A stretch of 64,000 bases of DNA from Asaia bogorensis (GCA_945869965.1 CAMBRC010000008.1:1-64000); one strand, 5' to 3'; counted from the stretch's first letter, positions 44,309 through 52,959 are shown. Numbers and translations are program-made. Notes: a model not told the origin generated them from the sequence alone.

Positions 44309-45798
44309 GTCGCACTCCCCCTCCGCAGCCGCCACAGGAACGGTCCGGCCAGCGCCAGTGCCGCCAGCGCCAGCAGCGACGCCGACAGCGGCTGGGTGGC
44401 GAACACCGACCAGTCGCCATTGGAAATCGTCATCGCCCGCCTGAATTCCTGCTCCGCCAGCGGCCCCAGGATCATCCCGATCACCACCGGCGCAGTCGGG
44501 AAATCATAGCGCCGCATCAGGAACCCCACCGCCCCGATTGCGTACAACAGCATCAGGTCGACCACCGAGTTGGAGATGCCATAGGTGCCAATGGTGGCGA
44601 ACACCAGGATCCCGGCATAGAGCAAAGGCGGCGGAATGCGCAGGATGCGCACCCACAATCCGACCAGCGGCAGGTTCAGCACCAGCAGCATCACGTTGGC
44701 GATATACAGGCTGGCAATCAGCCCCCAGACCAACGTCGGCTGGCTCTGGAACAGCAGCGGCCCGGGATTGATGCCATAGCTCTGGAACGCCGACAGCATG
44801 ATCGCCGCCGTCGCCCCGGTCGGCAGCCCCAGCGTCAGCATCGGCACCAGCACACCCGCCGCCGAGGCGTTGTTCGCCGCCTCCGGCCCGGCCACACCCT
44901 CGATCGCCCCGGTGGTGCCGAATTCCTCCGGGTGCTTGGAGAGCTTCTTCTCGGTCCAGTAGCTCAGGAAGGTCGGCACCTCGGACCCGCCCGCCGGCAT
45001 CGCGCCAATAGGAAAGCCGATCGCCGCCCCGCGCAACCACGGCTTCCACGAGCGCGACCACTCCTCGCGCGTCATGTACAGCGAGCCACGCAACGGCACG
45101 ATCTCGTCCTGCCCGGCATGGCGCCGCGCGGCGACATAAAGCGTCTCGCCAATGGCAAACAACCCAACCGCCACCACAATGACGTTGACGCCATCGAGCA
45201 ACTCGTCCAGCCCAAAGGTGAAGCGCGCCTGCCCGGTCTGCAGATCGATCCCGATCAGCCCTAGCCAGATGCCGAAGAACAACGACGCCAACCCGCGCAC
45301 CGGCGACGACCCCAACACCGCCGAGACGGTCACAAACGCCACCACCATCAACGCGAAATACTCCGCCGGCCCGAACTTCAGCGCGAAATCCACCACCACC
45401 GGCGCCAGGAAAGTGATGCCCAGCGTGCCGATCGTGCCCGCCACGAAACTCCCGATCGCCGCCGTCGCCAGCGCCGCCCCCGCCCGGCCGGAGCGCGCCA
45501 TCTTGTTGCCCTCCAGCGCGGTGACGATGGTCGCACTCTCGCCCGGCGTGTTCAGCAGGATCGAGGTCGTCGAGCCGCCATACATCGCGCCGTAATAGAT
45601 GCCGGCAAACAGGATGAAGGCCGCCGTCGCCGGCACCTGAAACGTGATCGGCAGCAACAGCGCAATCGTCAACGCCGGCCCCAGCCCCGGCAGCACGCCT
45701 ATCGCGGTGCCGAGCGAGGTGCCCAACAGGCACCACAGCAAATTCTCCGGGCTGAGCGCCACGCTAAAACCAGCACCGAGAGCGGCAAGGGTTTCCAT
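44305..45798 (-). CDS. tctA: Tripartite tricarboxylate transporter, large membrane subunit
   Basis: The 497-residue protein has around twelve hydrophobic segments and the TctA signatures [20 protein letters not shown] near residue 38 and [20 protein letters not shown] near residue 74. Length is normal. It forms the ion-driven channel of a TTT uptake system with TctB and TctC, whose genes precede it by 4 bases each. The substrate class is usually di- or tricarboxylates or other organic acids. Confidence 0.95.
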   Translation of the reverse strand: METLAALGAGFSVALSPENLLWCLLGTSLGTAIGVLPGLGPALTIALLLPITFQVPATAAFILFAGIYYGAMYGGSTTSILLNTPGESATIVTALEGNKMARSGRAGAALATAAIGSFVAGTIGTLGITFLAPVVVDFALKFGPAEYFALMVVAFVTVSAVLGSSPVRGLASLFFGIWLGLIGIDLQTGQARFTFGLDELLDGVNVIVVAVGLFAIGETLYVAARRHAGQDEIVPLRGSLYMTREEWSRSWKPWLRGAAIGFPIGAMPAGGSEVPTFLSYWTEKKLSKHPEEFGTTGAIEGVAGPEAANNASAAGVLVPMLTLGLPTGATAAIMLSAFQSYGINPGPLLFQSQPTLVWGLIASLYIANVMLLVLNLPLVGLWVRILRIPPPLLYAGILVFATIGTYGISNSVVDLMLLYAIGAVGFLMRRYDFPTAPVVIGMILGPLAEQEFRRAMTISNGDWSVFATQPLSASLLALAALALAGPFLWRLRRGSAT

Positions 45799-45802
45799 CG
45801 CC

Positions 45803-46294
45803 TCAAGCCCCCAACAGGCGTTCGATCAAGCCCGCGCCGATATTCACCCCCAGCGCCTTGGCAAAGCCAAAGAACGCCGCAAGCGAAAACACCAAGGCAA
45901 TGCCCGCATCCCGCAGCGGCGCCCGGCTGCCAAAGCCATGCGCCACCAACACGAACATCACCACCGATGCCGCGGTAAAGCCCAGCGGCACGATCAGCAC
46001 GATATTGAACAGCAACCCGGCGGCCACGAAGAACACCGCGCGCCAATCGGTCGCGATCTCGCGCTCCTCCTCCGGCTGCCACCCGCCGCGCAGCCCCTGC
46101 ACCACCATCGCCACCGCCATCGCACCCAGCCCGAGTGCCGTCAGGTACGGAAAAATCCGCGGCCCCACCTTGGCGTAGATCGGCGAACTGGCAATCGCCC
46201 CGGTCTGCCACCAGACCAGCACCGCCAGCCCCAACAACCCCAGCCCGATCAGCGTTTCGGGCCAGGCAAAGCCCGGGCTGGCGCGCGGTGTCAT
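45803..46294 (-). CDS. tctB: Tripartite tricarboxylate transporter, small membrane subunit
   Basis: The 163-residue protein has four predicted membrane segments ([70 protein letters not shown]). IGAGL near the C-terminus is common in TctB (DUF1468). It lies between tctC and tctA with 4-base gaps, the standard order for this transporter in proteobacteria. Confidence 0.9.
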   Translation of the reverse strand: MTPRASPGFAWPETLIGLGLLGLAVLVWWQTGAIASSPIYAKVGPRIFPYLTALGLGAMAVAMVVQGLRGGWQPEEEREIATDWRAVFFVAAGLLFNIVLIVPLGFTAASVVMFVLVAHGFGSRAPLRDAGIALVFSLAAFFGFAKALGVNIGAGLIERLLGA

Positions 46295-46298
46295 GGGC

Positions 46299-47261
46299 TC
46301 AGGCCAGCCCGAGGTCTTTCAGGATCGCCTCGATGCGCGCCGTCTCGGCCTCCAGGTATTTGGCATAGGCATCGCCGAACAACGGGATCGAGGTCCAGTC
46401 GCGCTTCTTGCACTCCGCCAGCCAGGCCTCCGACTTCGCCATCGTCTCCATCAGCGCGATCATCGCGTCACGCTGGGCGGGCGTCACACCCGGCGGCGCG
46501 AACACGCCGCGCCAGTTGAACAGCTCGACATCGATGCCCTGCTCCTTCAGCGTCGGGATATCGATCCCCTGCTGGCGCACATCGGCGGAAATCGCCAGCG
46601 CCCGCAGCTTGCCGGCCTTGACCTGTTCGCTGAACTCGCCCCAACCGGAAATGCCGGCCGCCACATGCCCGCCCAGCAACGCCGCCTGGGCCGGCCCGCC
46701 GCCGGCAAACGCCACATAGCTCAGCTTGCTCGCCGGCACGTCCACCGCCTTGCCGATCATGCCAAGCATGATGTGATCCGTGCCGCCCGCCGAGCCGCCC
46801 GCCACCGGCACCTTGGCCGCATCCGCCTTCAGCGCCGCGGCGAAATCGCCCGCCGTCTTGAACGGCGAATTCGGCGGTACCACCAGCACCTCGAACTCGC
46901 CGGTCAGCCGCGCGATCGGCACGGTGTTGGTCAGCTTCACCGGCGCCTTGTTGGCGATGATCGCGCCCACCATCACCATGCCGCCAACCATCACCGCGTT
47001 CGGCCGGCCGCGCCACTGGTTGAGGAACTGCGGCAGCCCGACCACCCCGCCGGCGCCGGGCACATTGGTCACCTGCGATGTCTTGATCTGCCCGTTGGCG
47101 CGCAGCACCGCATCGATCGTCCGCGCGGTCTGGTCCCAACCGCCGCCAGGCGCGGCCGGCACGAATATCTGCAATTGCTCGACAGCCTGCGCCGCGGCGG
47201 TCCGGCTCCCGGCGGCAACGGCCAGGGCGGCGAGGACAAGTTCACGCTTGGTCAATTGCAT
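46299..47261 (-). CDS. tctC: Tripartite tricarboxylate transporter, Bug-family binding protein
   Basis: The 320-residue periplasmic protein has a signal peptide (MQLTKRELVLAALAVAAGSR then TAAAQA) and the Bug/TctC ligand-site stretch IFVPAAPGGGWDQTARTI near residue 31, plus VTNVPGAGGVVGL. It captures the organic acid for TctAB. It is first in the operon and divergent from the reductase-B-like gene 275 bases away; that gap is largely filled by a family C palindrome. Confidence 0.93.
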   Translation of the reverse strand: MQLTKRELVLAALAVAAGSRTAAAQAVEQLQIFVPAAPGGGWDQTARTIDAVLRANGQIKTSQVTNVPGAGGVVGLPQFLNQWRGRPNAVMVGGMVMVGAIIANKAPVKLTNTVPIARLTGEFEVLVVPPNSPFKTAGDFAAALKADAAKVPVAGGSAGGTDHIMLGMIGKAVDVPASKLSYVAFAGGGPAQAALLGGHVAAGISGWGEFSEQVKAGKLRALAISADVRQQGIDIPTLKEQGIDVELFNWRGVFAPPGVTPAQRDAMIALMETMAKSEAWLAECKKRDWTSIPLFGDAYAKYLEAETARIEAILKDLGLA

Positions 47262-47326
47262 CGGACGTCTCCCAGTTTCGACAACGGACGCCAGAAGTTT
47301 GGCCGAAAGTCAAACATCGCGTGAGC

Positions 47327-47457
47327 AAGCAAGGCTCCGCCGGCAAGGGGCCGAGGGCCCCTTGACCCCCATGACAAAGCGGTTGGAGGGGCGAGGAGCA
47401 CGGGCACAATGAATGGGGTCAAGGGGCCCTCGGCCCCTTGCCGGCGGAGCCTTGCTT
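47327..47457. repeat. Family C long palindrome (copy 2)
   Basis: A 43-base arm at 47327-47369 (AAGCAAGGCTCCGCCGGCAA...) is repeated as a perfect inverted copy at 47415-47457, around a 45-base spacer. It sits between the divergent tctC and reductase-B-like genes, so it lies in their promoter region and cannot be a simple 3' terminator for either. Confidence 0.92.
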
Positions 47458-47535
47458 CCTTGCTGACGCTAGGTGACATCGCCCCGCCCTGCCCATACCA
47501 TGGCGCACAACACCACCCGCGCCGGGAGCACGCCC

Positions 47536-48477
47536 ATGGATTCGCCGCTGACCGACCAACTCGGCTTTGCACCCGACCATGACTCGCCGATCCCGTACAT
47601 GTTCCGCACCCGCGAGTACTACAAGGCGATCGGCTACACGACGGCGTACCGCTGGGCGCACCACCTGGATGCCCCGTTCACCAAACTGGCAAAACCCCTG
47701 GCCCAATCCCGCATCGCCATCATCACCACCGCCGCCCCGTACCAACCGGACAAGGGCGACCAGGGCCCCGGCGCGGCCTATAACGGCAGCGCCAAGTTCT
47801 ACCAGGTCTACGAGGGCGACACCTCCCAAGACCACGATCTGCGCATCTCCCATATCGGCTACGACCGCGCCCACACCACCGCGACGGACAATGGGACCTG
47901 GTTCCCCCTGCCCGCCCTGCGCCGCGCCGCCGCCGCCGGGCGCATTGGCGCCGTGGCGCAGCGCTTCTTCGGCGCACCGACCAACCGCAGCCATCGCGTG
48001 ACCATCGACACTGACGCGCCCGAGATCGTCGCCCGCGCCCTGGCCGACGGGGTGGACGCTGCCATCGTCTTGCCGAACTGCCCGGTCTGCCACCAGACCT
48101 CGACCCTGACCGCGCGCGCGCTCGAAGCCGCCGGCATCGCCACCGTGCTGATGGGCTGCGCCAAGGACATCGTCGAGCACGCTGCCGCCCCCCGCTTCCT
48201 GTTCAGCGATTTCCCGCTCGGCAACAGCGCCGGCCGCCCGCACGACGTGGCCAGCCAGGATCAGACGCTGGAATACGCCCTGCGCCTGCTGGAATCCGCC
48301 ATCGGCCCGCAAACCACCATGCAGTCGCCGCTGCGCTGGAACGCCGACGGGGTGTGGAAGCTCGACTACCTGAACCTGGAACAGATCGGCGCCGAGGAAT
48401 TGCGGCGCCGGCGCGAGGAGTTCGACCGGCAGAAAGAACTTGCCCGCCCCAACCGCGTCGTGGCGAAGGTCGGTTGA
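47536..48477 (+). CDS. Glycine/sarcosine/betaine/D-proline reductase selenoprotein B-like protein, Cys form
   Basis: The 313-residue protein resembles the GrdB/PrdB family by its mid-region [20 protein letters not shown] (Cys 182 and Cys 185), then VLMGCAKDIVEHAAAPRFLF and SDFPLGNSAGRP. In anaerobic reductases one of these positions can be selenocysteine; here both are Cys and no TGA is read through. The role in an aerobic-type genome is unknown; a redox or C-S/S-S cleaving role is a guess. It starts a five-gene rightward operon, with a CoA-transferase gene 4 bases later. Confidence 0.7.
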   Translation: MDSPLTDQLGFAPDHDSPIPYMFRTREYYKAIGYTTAYRWAHHLDAPFTKLAKPLAQSRIAIITTAAPYQPDKGDQGPGAAYNGSAKFYQVYEGDTSQDHDLRISHIGYDRAHTTATDNGTWFPLPALRRAAAAGRIGAVAQRFFGAPTNRSHRVTIDTDAPEIVARALADGVDAAIVLPNCPVCHQTSTLTARALEAAGIATVLMGCAKDIVEHAAAPRFLFSDFPLGNSAGRPHDVASQDQTLEYALRLLESAIGPQTTMQSPLRWNADGVWKLDYLNLEQIGAEELRRRREEFDRQKELARPNRVVAKVG

Positions 48478-48481
48478 TCCG

Positions 48482-49681
48482 ATGAGCGGTGCGCGCCCGT
48501 TCGAGGGCATAAAAATCCTCGACTTCACCCAGGTGCTGGCGGGTCCGTACGCCAGCTTCCAGCTCGCCCTGATGGGGGCGGACGTCATCAAGGTCGAGCG
48601 GCGCGAGGGCGAGGACGCCCGCCGCACCCCGCTGTCGCGCGAATGGGCCGAGCGCGGCATGTCGTCAGGCTGGATGGCGATCAACGGCGGCAAGCGCAGC
48701 CTCACCCTCGACCTGCAAAAGCCCGAAGCGCGGGAAATCATCCGCCGCCTGGCCGCCGAGGCTGACGTCGTGATGGAGAATTTCCGGCCGGGCGTGATGG
48801 CGCGCCTCGGCCTGGGCTACGACGACTTGGCGAAGATCAACCCCAAGCTGATCTACGCCGCCGTGTCCGGCTTCGGCCACACGGGTCCGGACAGCCCCGA
48901 GGCCGGCTACGACGGAAAAATCCAGGCGATGTCCGGCATCATGTCCATCACCGGCCACGAAGAAACCGGCCCGGTGCGGGCGGGTTTTGCCGTTTGCGAC
49001 ACGCTGACCGGCATGACCATGGCCTTCGGCGTCGCCAGCGCCCTGTTCCAGCGCACCCATACAGGGATCGGCCAGTTCGTCGACATCTCCATGCTCGACG
49101 CCACCCTGGCCTTCCTCGCCGGCCCGATCGCCGATTGGACGGTGACCGGCCACAAGCAGCAGCAATCCGGCAACCAGGCGGTCAGCCGCAAGCCCACCGC
49201 CAATCTGTTCCGCGCGGGGGACGGCTGGCTGCTGCTGGCGGTCAACAATGACAAGCAATACGACGCGTTGATGAAGGCGCTCGGCCTTGAGCACAGTTTC
49301 AGCGATCCGCGGTTTGCCGACTGGTTCCTGCGCAACGAGAATGAGCCGGCCCTGCGTGCCCTAATCGAGGACAAGCTCGCCGCCGACACGCCGCGCAATT
49401 GGGAGACCCGGCTGAATGCCGCCGGCGCCCCCAGCGCCAGCATCTGGCGCATCGAGGAGGTGATCGAGCATCGGCAGGTCAAGGCCCGCGGCCTGATGCA
49501 GACCGTCGATTCCCCCTGGGGCCCCCTGCGCTTCGCCGGCAGCGGCGTGACCCTCGCCCACGGCACCCCGCGGCTGGACAAGCTGGCGCCGCTGCTGGGG
49601 GCGGATACCGACGCCATCCTGGCCAGTGTCGGCTTTGGGCAAGCGGAGATCGCGGCATTGCATGCAGGAGGGGTGGTATGA
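48482..49681 (+). CDS. Class III CoA-transferase (CaiB/BaiF)
   Basis: The 399-residue protein starts GIKILDFTQVLAGPYASFQL and has GADVIKVERREGEDAR, NGGKRSLTLDL, ENFRPGVMARLGLGYDDL and the catalytic Asp, probably Asp 173, in FAVCDTLTGMTMAFG. It moves CoA between carboxylic acids. Its stop overlaps the start of the thiol dioxygenase gene (ATGA), so the acid made or used by that enzyme is a candidate acceptor. Confidence 0.92.
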   Translation: MSGARPFEGIKILDFTQVLAGPYASFQLALMGADVIKVERREGEDARRTPLSREWAERGMSSGWMAINGGKRSLTLDLQKPEAREIIRRLAAEADVVMENFRPGVMARLGLGYDDLAKINPKLIYAAVSGFGHTGPDSPEAGYDGKIQAMSGIMSITGHEETGPVRAGFAVCDTLTGMTMAFGVASALFQRTHTGIGQFVDISMLDATLAFLAGPIADWTVTGHKQQQSGNQAVSRKPTANLFRAGDGWLLLAVNNDKQYDALMKALGLEHSFSDPRFADWFLRNENEPALRALIEDKLAADTPRNWETRLNAAGAPSASIWRIEEVIEHRQVKARGLMQTVDSPWGPLRFAGSGVTLAHGTPRLDKLAPLLGADTDAILASVGFGQAEIAALHAGGVV

Positions 49682-50271
49682 GCGTCCAACGGCTGAAACA
49701 ATTCGTGCAGGACATGACGCGGCTGGCCGATGCGCATCACGGCAACGAGGCGGCGATGCTGGCCAATGGCAAGCTGCTGCTCGCTGGCCTGGTCGCCCAG
49801 GATGACTGGCTGCCGGCAGAATTCGCCCAACCGAATCCGGAGCGCTACACCCAGTACCTGTTGCATTGCGATCCGCTTGAGCGGTTCTCGGTGGTCAGCT
49901 TCGTCTGGGGACCCGGGCAGAAGACGCCGATCCACGACCACATGGTCTGGGGCCTGATCGGCATGTTGCGTGGTGCTGAAACCGAGACCCATTTCACCAC
50001 AAGCGCCACCGGCACGCTGGTGCCGGGCCACAGCGCCACGCTGCGGCCGGGCATGGTCGGCATGGTCTCGCCCAGCATCGGCGATATCCATGTGGTGGCC
50101 AATGCGATTGCCGACGCCCCCTCGATCAGCATCCATGTCTATGGCGCCAATATCGGCATGGTGCACCGGCATGTGTTCGACGCGGCGAGCGGGGCGCAAA
50201 AAAGCTTCGTGTCCGGATATTCGGCCGATGTTCTGCCGAACCTGTGGTCGATGCCGCCGGCCGCCGCATGA
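49678..50271 (+). CDS. Thiol dioxygenase, 3-mercaptopropionate/cysteine dioxygenase cupin
   Basis: The 197-residue cupin has the iron-binding triad His 86 and His 88 (TPIHDHMVWGLIGMLRGAE) and His 138 (GDIHVV), with Tyr 155 in SIHVYG; these match the usual spacing in cysteine dioxygenase. No Cys lies at the position of the Cys-Tyr crosslink of mammalian enzymes; VWGxIG at this place is typical of bacterial 3-mercaptopropionate dioxygenases. It oxidises a thiol carboxylate to the sulfinate using O2. It overlaps the genes on both sides by 4 bases. Confidence 0.83.
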   Translation: MSVQRLKQFVQDMTRLADAHHGNEAAMLANGKLLLAGLVAQDDWLPAEFAQPNPERYTQYLLHCDPLERFSVVSFVWGPGQKTPIHDHMVWGLIGMLRGAETETHFTTSATGTLVPGHSATLRPGMVGMVSPSIGDIHVVANAIADAPSISIHVYGANIGMVHRHVFDAASGAQKSFVSGYSADVLPNLWSMPPAAA

Positions 50272-50990
50272 GCCTGGTCACCACGGCGCTCGCCGATGGC
50301 GTCCTGACCGCGACGCTGCGGCGGGCGGACAAGGGCAATGCGCTCGATGCCGTCCTGGTCGAGGATCTGCGCGCAGCGGTCGCCCTGGCCGAAGCACCCG
50401 ACGTGCGGCTGCTGGTGTTGCGCGGCGAAGGCAAGGCGCTGTGCACTGGATTCGATGTCGGTGACATCGGCAATCAGACGGATGCCGGGTTGCTGGCGCG
50501 GTTCGTTGCCATCGAGCTGTTGTTGCAGGCGGTTCGCCATGCGCCGGTGCCGACGCTCGCGCTGGGGCATGGGCGGATGTTCGGGGCGGGGGCGGATCTG
50601 TTCGCCGCTTGCACCTGGCGGCTGGCCGATCCCGCTGCGCGGTTTGCCTTTCCCGGCGCGCGGTTCGGGCTGGTGCTGGGAACGCGGCGGCTGGCGTCGA
50701 TTGTTGGCGAGGCGCAAGCGCTGGCGTTGACGGCGCGGGGTCAGGGGCTCGATGCCGAAGCCGCACTTGGTTGCGGGCTGGCCACGGCGTTGGTGGAGCA
50801 GGATGGTTTCGATGCCGCTGTTGGTTCGATCGGGGCCGAGGTGACGCGGGTGGACAGGGCGACGGCGCGGGCACTGGCCGGGGCGGCGCGGGCGGATACG
50901 CGCGATGCCGATCTGGCCGATCTCGTGCGGTCGGCGGCGGTGCCGGGGTTGGCATCGCGGATTGCCGCCTATGCCGGCTTGCGTGGCTGA
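50268..50990 (+). CDS. Enoyl-CoA hydratase/isomerase family protein
   Basis: The 240-residue crotonase-fold protein has NALDAVLVEDLRAAV, LVLRGEGKALCTGFDVGDI near residue 54 and LGHGRMFGAGADLFAACTWR near residue 93, the oxyanion-hole regions. FAFPGARFGLVLG replaces the usual FxxPEVxxG, so the first catalytic Glu is missing (Gly-Ala). It may therefore be a non-hydratase member such as a thioesterase or C-S/C-C lyase. Start ATG overlaps the dioxygenase stop. It probably acts on the CoA ester made by the CoA-transferase. Confidence 0.82.
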   Translation: MSLVTTALADGVLTATLRRADKGNALDAVLVEDLRAAVALAEAPDVRLLVLRGEGKALCTGFDVGDIGNQTDAGLLARFVAIELLLQAVRHAPVPTLALGHGRMFGAGADLFAACTWRLADPAARFAFPGARFGLVLGTRRLASIVGEAQALALTARGQGLDAEAALGCGLATALVEQDGFDAAVGSIGAEVTRVDRATARALAGAARADTRDADLADLVRSAAVPGLASRIAAYAGLRG

Positions 50991-51011
50991 TCTGTTTACC
51001 AGGAGCTTTTG

Positions 51012-51755
51012 ATGTCCGAGACCGCAGCACCTTCCTTGCCGCTGTTCTACACCAAGGTGGTGGGGGTGAACCCGAACCTGCATGGGGCGGTGCGGCTTAA
51101 TCGCGCCGCTGGGTATGGGTTTGCCGCCGGGGCCGCATCGATCCCGGTGGGGTTGGGGGAGTTCGGGCTGGTGGCCCGGCATTATCCGATCGTGTTTGCC
51201 GCAGGGGCAATTCCGGCGCCGGTGGCGCTGGTCGGGATCAACGAGGTCGGCAACCTGTACGTGGACGAGGCGGGTGCGTGGCGGGTGGATGCCTATGTGC
51301 CGGCCTATGTGCGGGCCTATCCGTTCATCTTCGTCGAGGACCCGGCCCGCAGCACCACCTATGTCGGGATGGACGAGGGGGCGGCGTGTTTGGGCCAGGA
51401 GACGGGGGAGCGGTTGTTCGAGGATGGCAAGCCGACGGCGGCGTTGAGCGAGGCGGTGCAGTTCTGTGCCAGCTTTCGCGACAACGTCACCGCGGCGACG
51501 GCGTTTGCGACGGCACTGGAGGCGGCGGGGTTGTTGCAGGAGGAGGAGGCGACGGTGAATTTCACCGGCGGGGGGTCGACGCGGGTGCGGGGCTTCAAGG
51601 TGATCCGGCCGGACAAGCTCGACCAGGTCAGCGACGAGGTGTTCCTGGACTGGCGGCGGCGCGGCTGGCTGGGGGCGATCTATGCCCATCTGCATTCGGC
51701 GGCGAACTGGGCACGGCTGATCGATCTTTCGGTGGGGCGGAGTAAATCCGGCTGA
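51012..51755 (+). CDS. SapC family protein
   Basis: The 247-residue protein has the SapC pattern near residues 52-65 (GLVARHYPIVFA), then VALVGINEVGNLYVD, DAYVPAYVRAYPFIFVED and FCASFRDNVTAATAFATALE. SapC proteins are named after a Campylobacter S-layer-associated protein but in proteobacteria have no proven function. AGGAG lies 7 bases before the ATG. It follows the enoyl-CoA hydratase by 21 bases and may or may not be part of that operon. Confidence 0.85.
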   Translation: MSETAAPSLPLFYTKVVGVNPNLHGAVRLNRAAGYGFAAGAASIPVGLGEFGLVARHYPIVFAAGAIPAPVALVGINEVGNLYVDEAGAWRVDAYVPAYVRAYPFIFVEDPARSTTYVGMDEGAACLGQETGERLFEDGKPTAALSEAVQFCASFRDNVTAATAFATALEAAGLLQEEEATVNFTGGGSTRVRGFKVIRPDKLDQVSDEVFLDWRRRGWLGAIYAHLHSAANWARLIDLSVGRSKSG

Positions 51756-51886
51756 TGGAATGAAGAAACTGTAAGACATATGTAATCGCCTGCACCGCAT
51801 TCTCTCCTCGCCGACACAGGGTCGCCTCTTCCGAAAGTCCGGGGCTCCGGATTGTCCGGGGGGTCCGGGTGGCCGGTGTAACAGTA

Positions 51887-52669
51887 TCAAACAGGAGAGT
51901 TCGACATGCAGGCCATTCTCAAGATCGCCAAGAACGTTGTTTCCGACCGCCGTGGCGTGACCGCCATGGAATACGGCCTGATCGCCGGCGTGCTGGCCGT
52001 TGGCCTGGCGACCGCTTTCACCGCGCTCAGCGGCCGCCTGACCACCGCGTTCAACGCGCTGAACTTCTGATCCCTGCCGGAAGGGCGCCTCGGCGCCCTG
52101 CCGGACTGGCTCATGGCTCTCGCAGCCCCCTTCGGGGTGGCTGGCGGGAGCCATCGGCGTTCCGGGATGCAGCGTTGTTGAGGCGGATGGCAAAATGATT
52201 TGATATCGTAATGAATTTGACATGGGTGGTCACCGTGGCGAAGAGGCCGATTTTTGAAAATTTCGATGCGCGGTGCCGGTGGCTGGCGCTTGGGGGGAAT
52301 GGGCAGGGGTGACGCGGCCGAGCTGCGCGGGGCGGCGATGGCGGGTGCGGTCCGGGCGATTGCGGGCGCGTTCGTCCGGCGGCGGGACATGGGAGGCCGG
52401 GCGCGCGGACGCGACGGGATCGCGGGCGGGGTGTTGTGGGTGATGGCGGGCGCGGATTGGACCGGGCGCGGATTGGCGGGACGGGGGGCGGGCAGGGTGC
52501 CGGCCTGCCAGCCGGCGAAAAGGGCTTCGAGCTGACGAAAGACAGCGTCCAGGCGGGCCAGGATGAGAGAAAATAAGGGCGCCAGGAGCGGCATACGTGT
52601 CGCAGCGGCCGCAAAAGCGGCGTGCAGCCCGTCGGCTAGCTCGGCAGTGGCGGTCCCTATGGTTTTCAT
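51887..52669 (-). CDS. Small Pro/Arg-rich protein, paralogue of the one near 23501; 3' end unclear
   Basis: From the ATG at 52669 the frame reads MKTIGTATAELADGLHAAFA, a hydrophobic stretch MPLLAPLFSLILARL, then DAVFRQLEALFAGWQAGTLP and a Pro/Arg/Ala-rich tail. The WQAG-LP motif and its context recur in the 23501 locus. The frame stays open through the pilin gene on the other strand, which is implausible. A neighbouring frame carries VKFITIS near 52210, so the gene may end about there or be frameshifted. No function is proposed. Confidence 0.3.
   Translation of the reverse strand: MKTIGTATAELADGLHAAFAAAATRMPLLAPLFSLILARLDAVFRQLEALFAGWQAGTLPAPRPANPRPVQSAPAITHNTPPAIPSRPRARPPMSRRRTNAPAIARTAPAIAAPRSSAASPLPIPPKRQPPAPRIEIFKNRPLRHGDHPCQIHYDIKSFCHPPQQRCIPERRWLPPATPKGAARAMSQSGRAPRRPSGRDQKFSALNAVVRRPLSAVKAVARPTASTPAIRPYSMAVTPRRSETTFLAILRMACMSNSPV
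51906..52070 (+). CDS. Flp/Fap-type pilin precursor
   Basis: The 54-residue precursor has a short leader MQAILKIAKNVVSDRRG, a prepilin cleavage site before VTAMEYGLIAGVLAVGLATA with Glu at +5 and Tyr at +6, and one long hydrophobic helix. This is the Flp signature. TadV/CpaA-type peptidase would process it and the Tad machinery would assemble it; none of those genes is in the window, so it is an orphan here. AGGAGA lies 8 bases before the ATG, and two hairpins follow the stop. Confidence 0.9.
   Translation: MQAILKIAKNVVSDRRGVTAMEYGLIAGVLAVGLATAFTALSGRLTTAFNALNF
52082..52154 (+). terminator. Two hairpins after the Flp pilin gene
   Basis: AGGGCGCCTCGGCGCCCT (52082-52099) is a perfect palindrome 12 bases after the stop. 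A larger stem pairs ATGGCTC (52113-52119) with GAGCCAT (52148-52154) around CAGCCCCCTTCGGGGTGGCTG. No T-run follows either stem. They may end the pilin transcript or protect its 3' end. Confidence 0.6.
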
Positions 52670-52743
52670 TTGGGTATATATAATGGCATTATATGTTAGG
52701 TTCAAGGGAAAAATTCAAAGATAGGGGAAAAGATTTAGGAGGG

Positions 52744-52901
52744 GCAAGCAAGCCTCCGGCGGCAAGGGGCCGGAGGCCCCTTGACCCCATTCATAAGGGC
52801 GGCTGGTCGGGGTGAGACCGGGTGCAACGTCATGGGATCAAAAGGCCCCTGGCCCGTCACGCGAAAGCGTGCTGCGCACGACGCCGGCGGAGCCTTGCTT
52901 G
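52744..52901. repeat. Family C palindrome, imperfect (copy 3)
   Basis: GCAAGCAAGCCTCCGGCGGC at 52744 is mirrored imperfectly by GCCGGCGGAGCCTTGCTTG at 52883-52901. The inner part has AAGGGGCCGGAGGCCCCTT and, on the right, an inserted CGTCACGCGAAAGCGTG that also occurs (inverted) in copy 4. It lies between the small-protein locus and a lipoprotein gene. Confidence 0.8.
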
Positions 52902-52959
52902 TTTGTTTCCGCAATGACTGCATGCGACGGTCGCGTTCCAGAATGTTGGGGGCGGGCCG

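Noticed and set aside
47536..48477. Possible selenocysteine codon in the reductase-B-like gene
   Set aside because: The redox positions are TGC Cys codons (NCPVC) and the only in-frame TGA is the natural stop, so no SECIS-dependent read-through is implied.
50139..52223. A 694-codon minus-strand frame across the crotonase and SapC genes
   Set aside because: It is rich in Arg/Pro/His/Gln as expected for antisense frames in GC-rich DNA and overlaps several supported genes.
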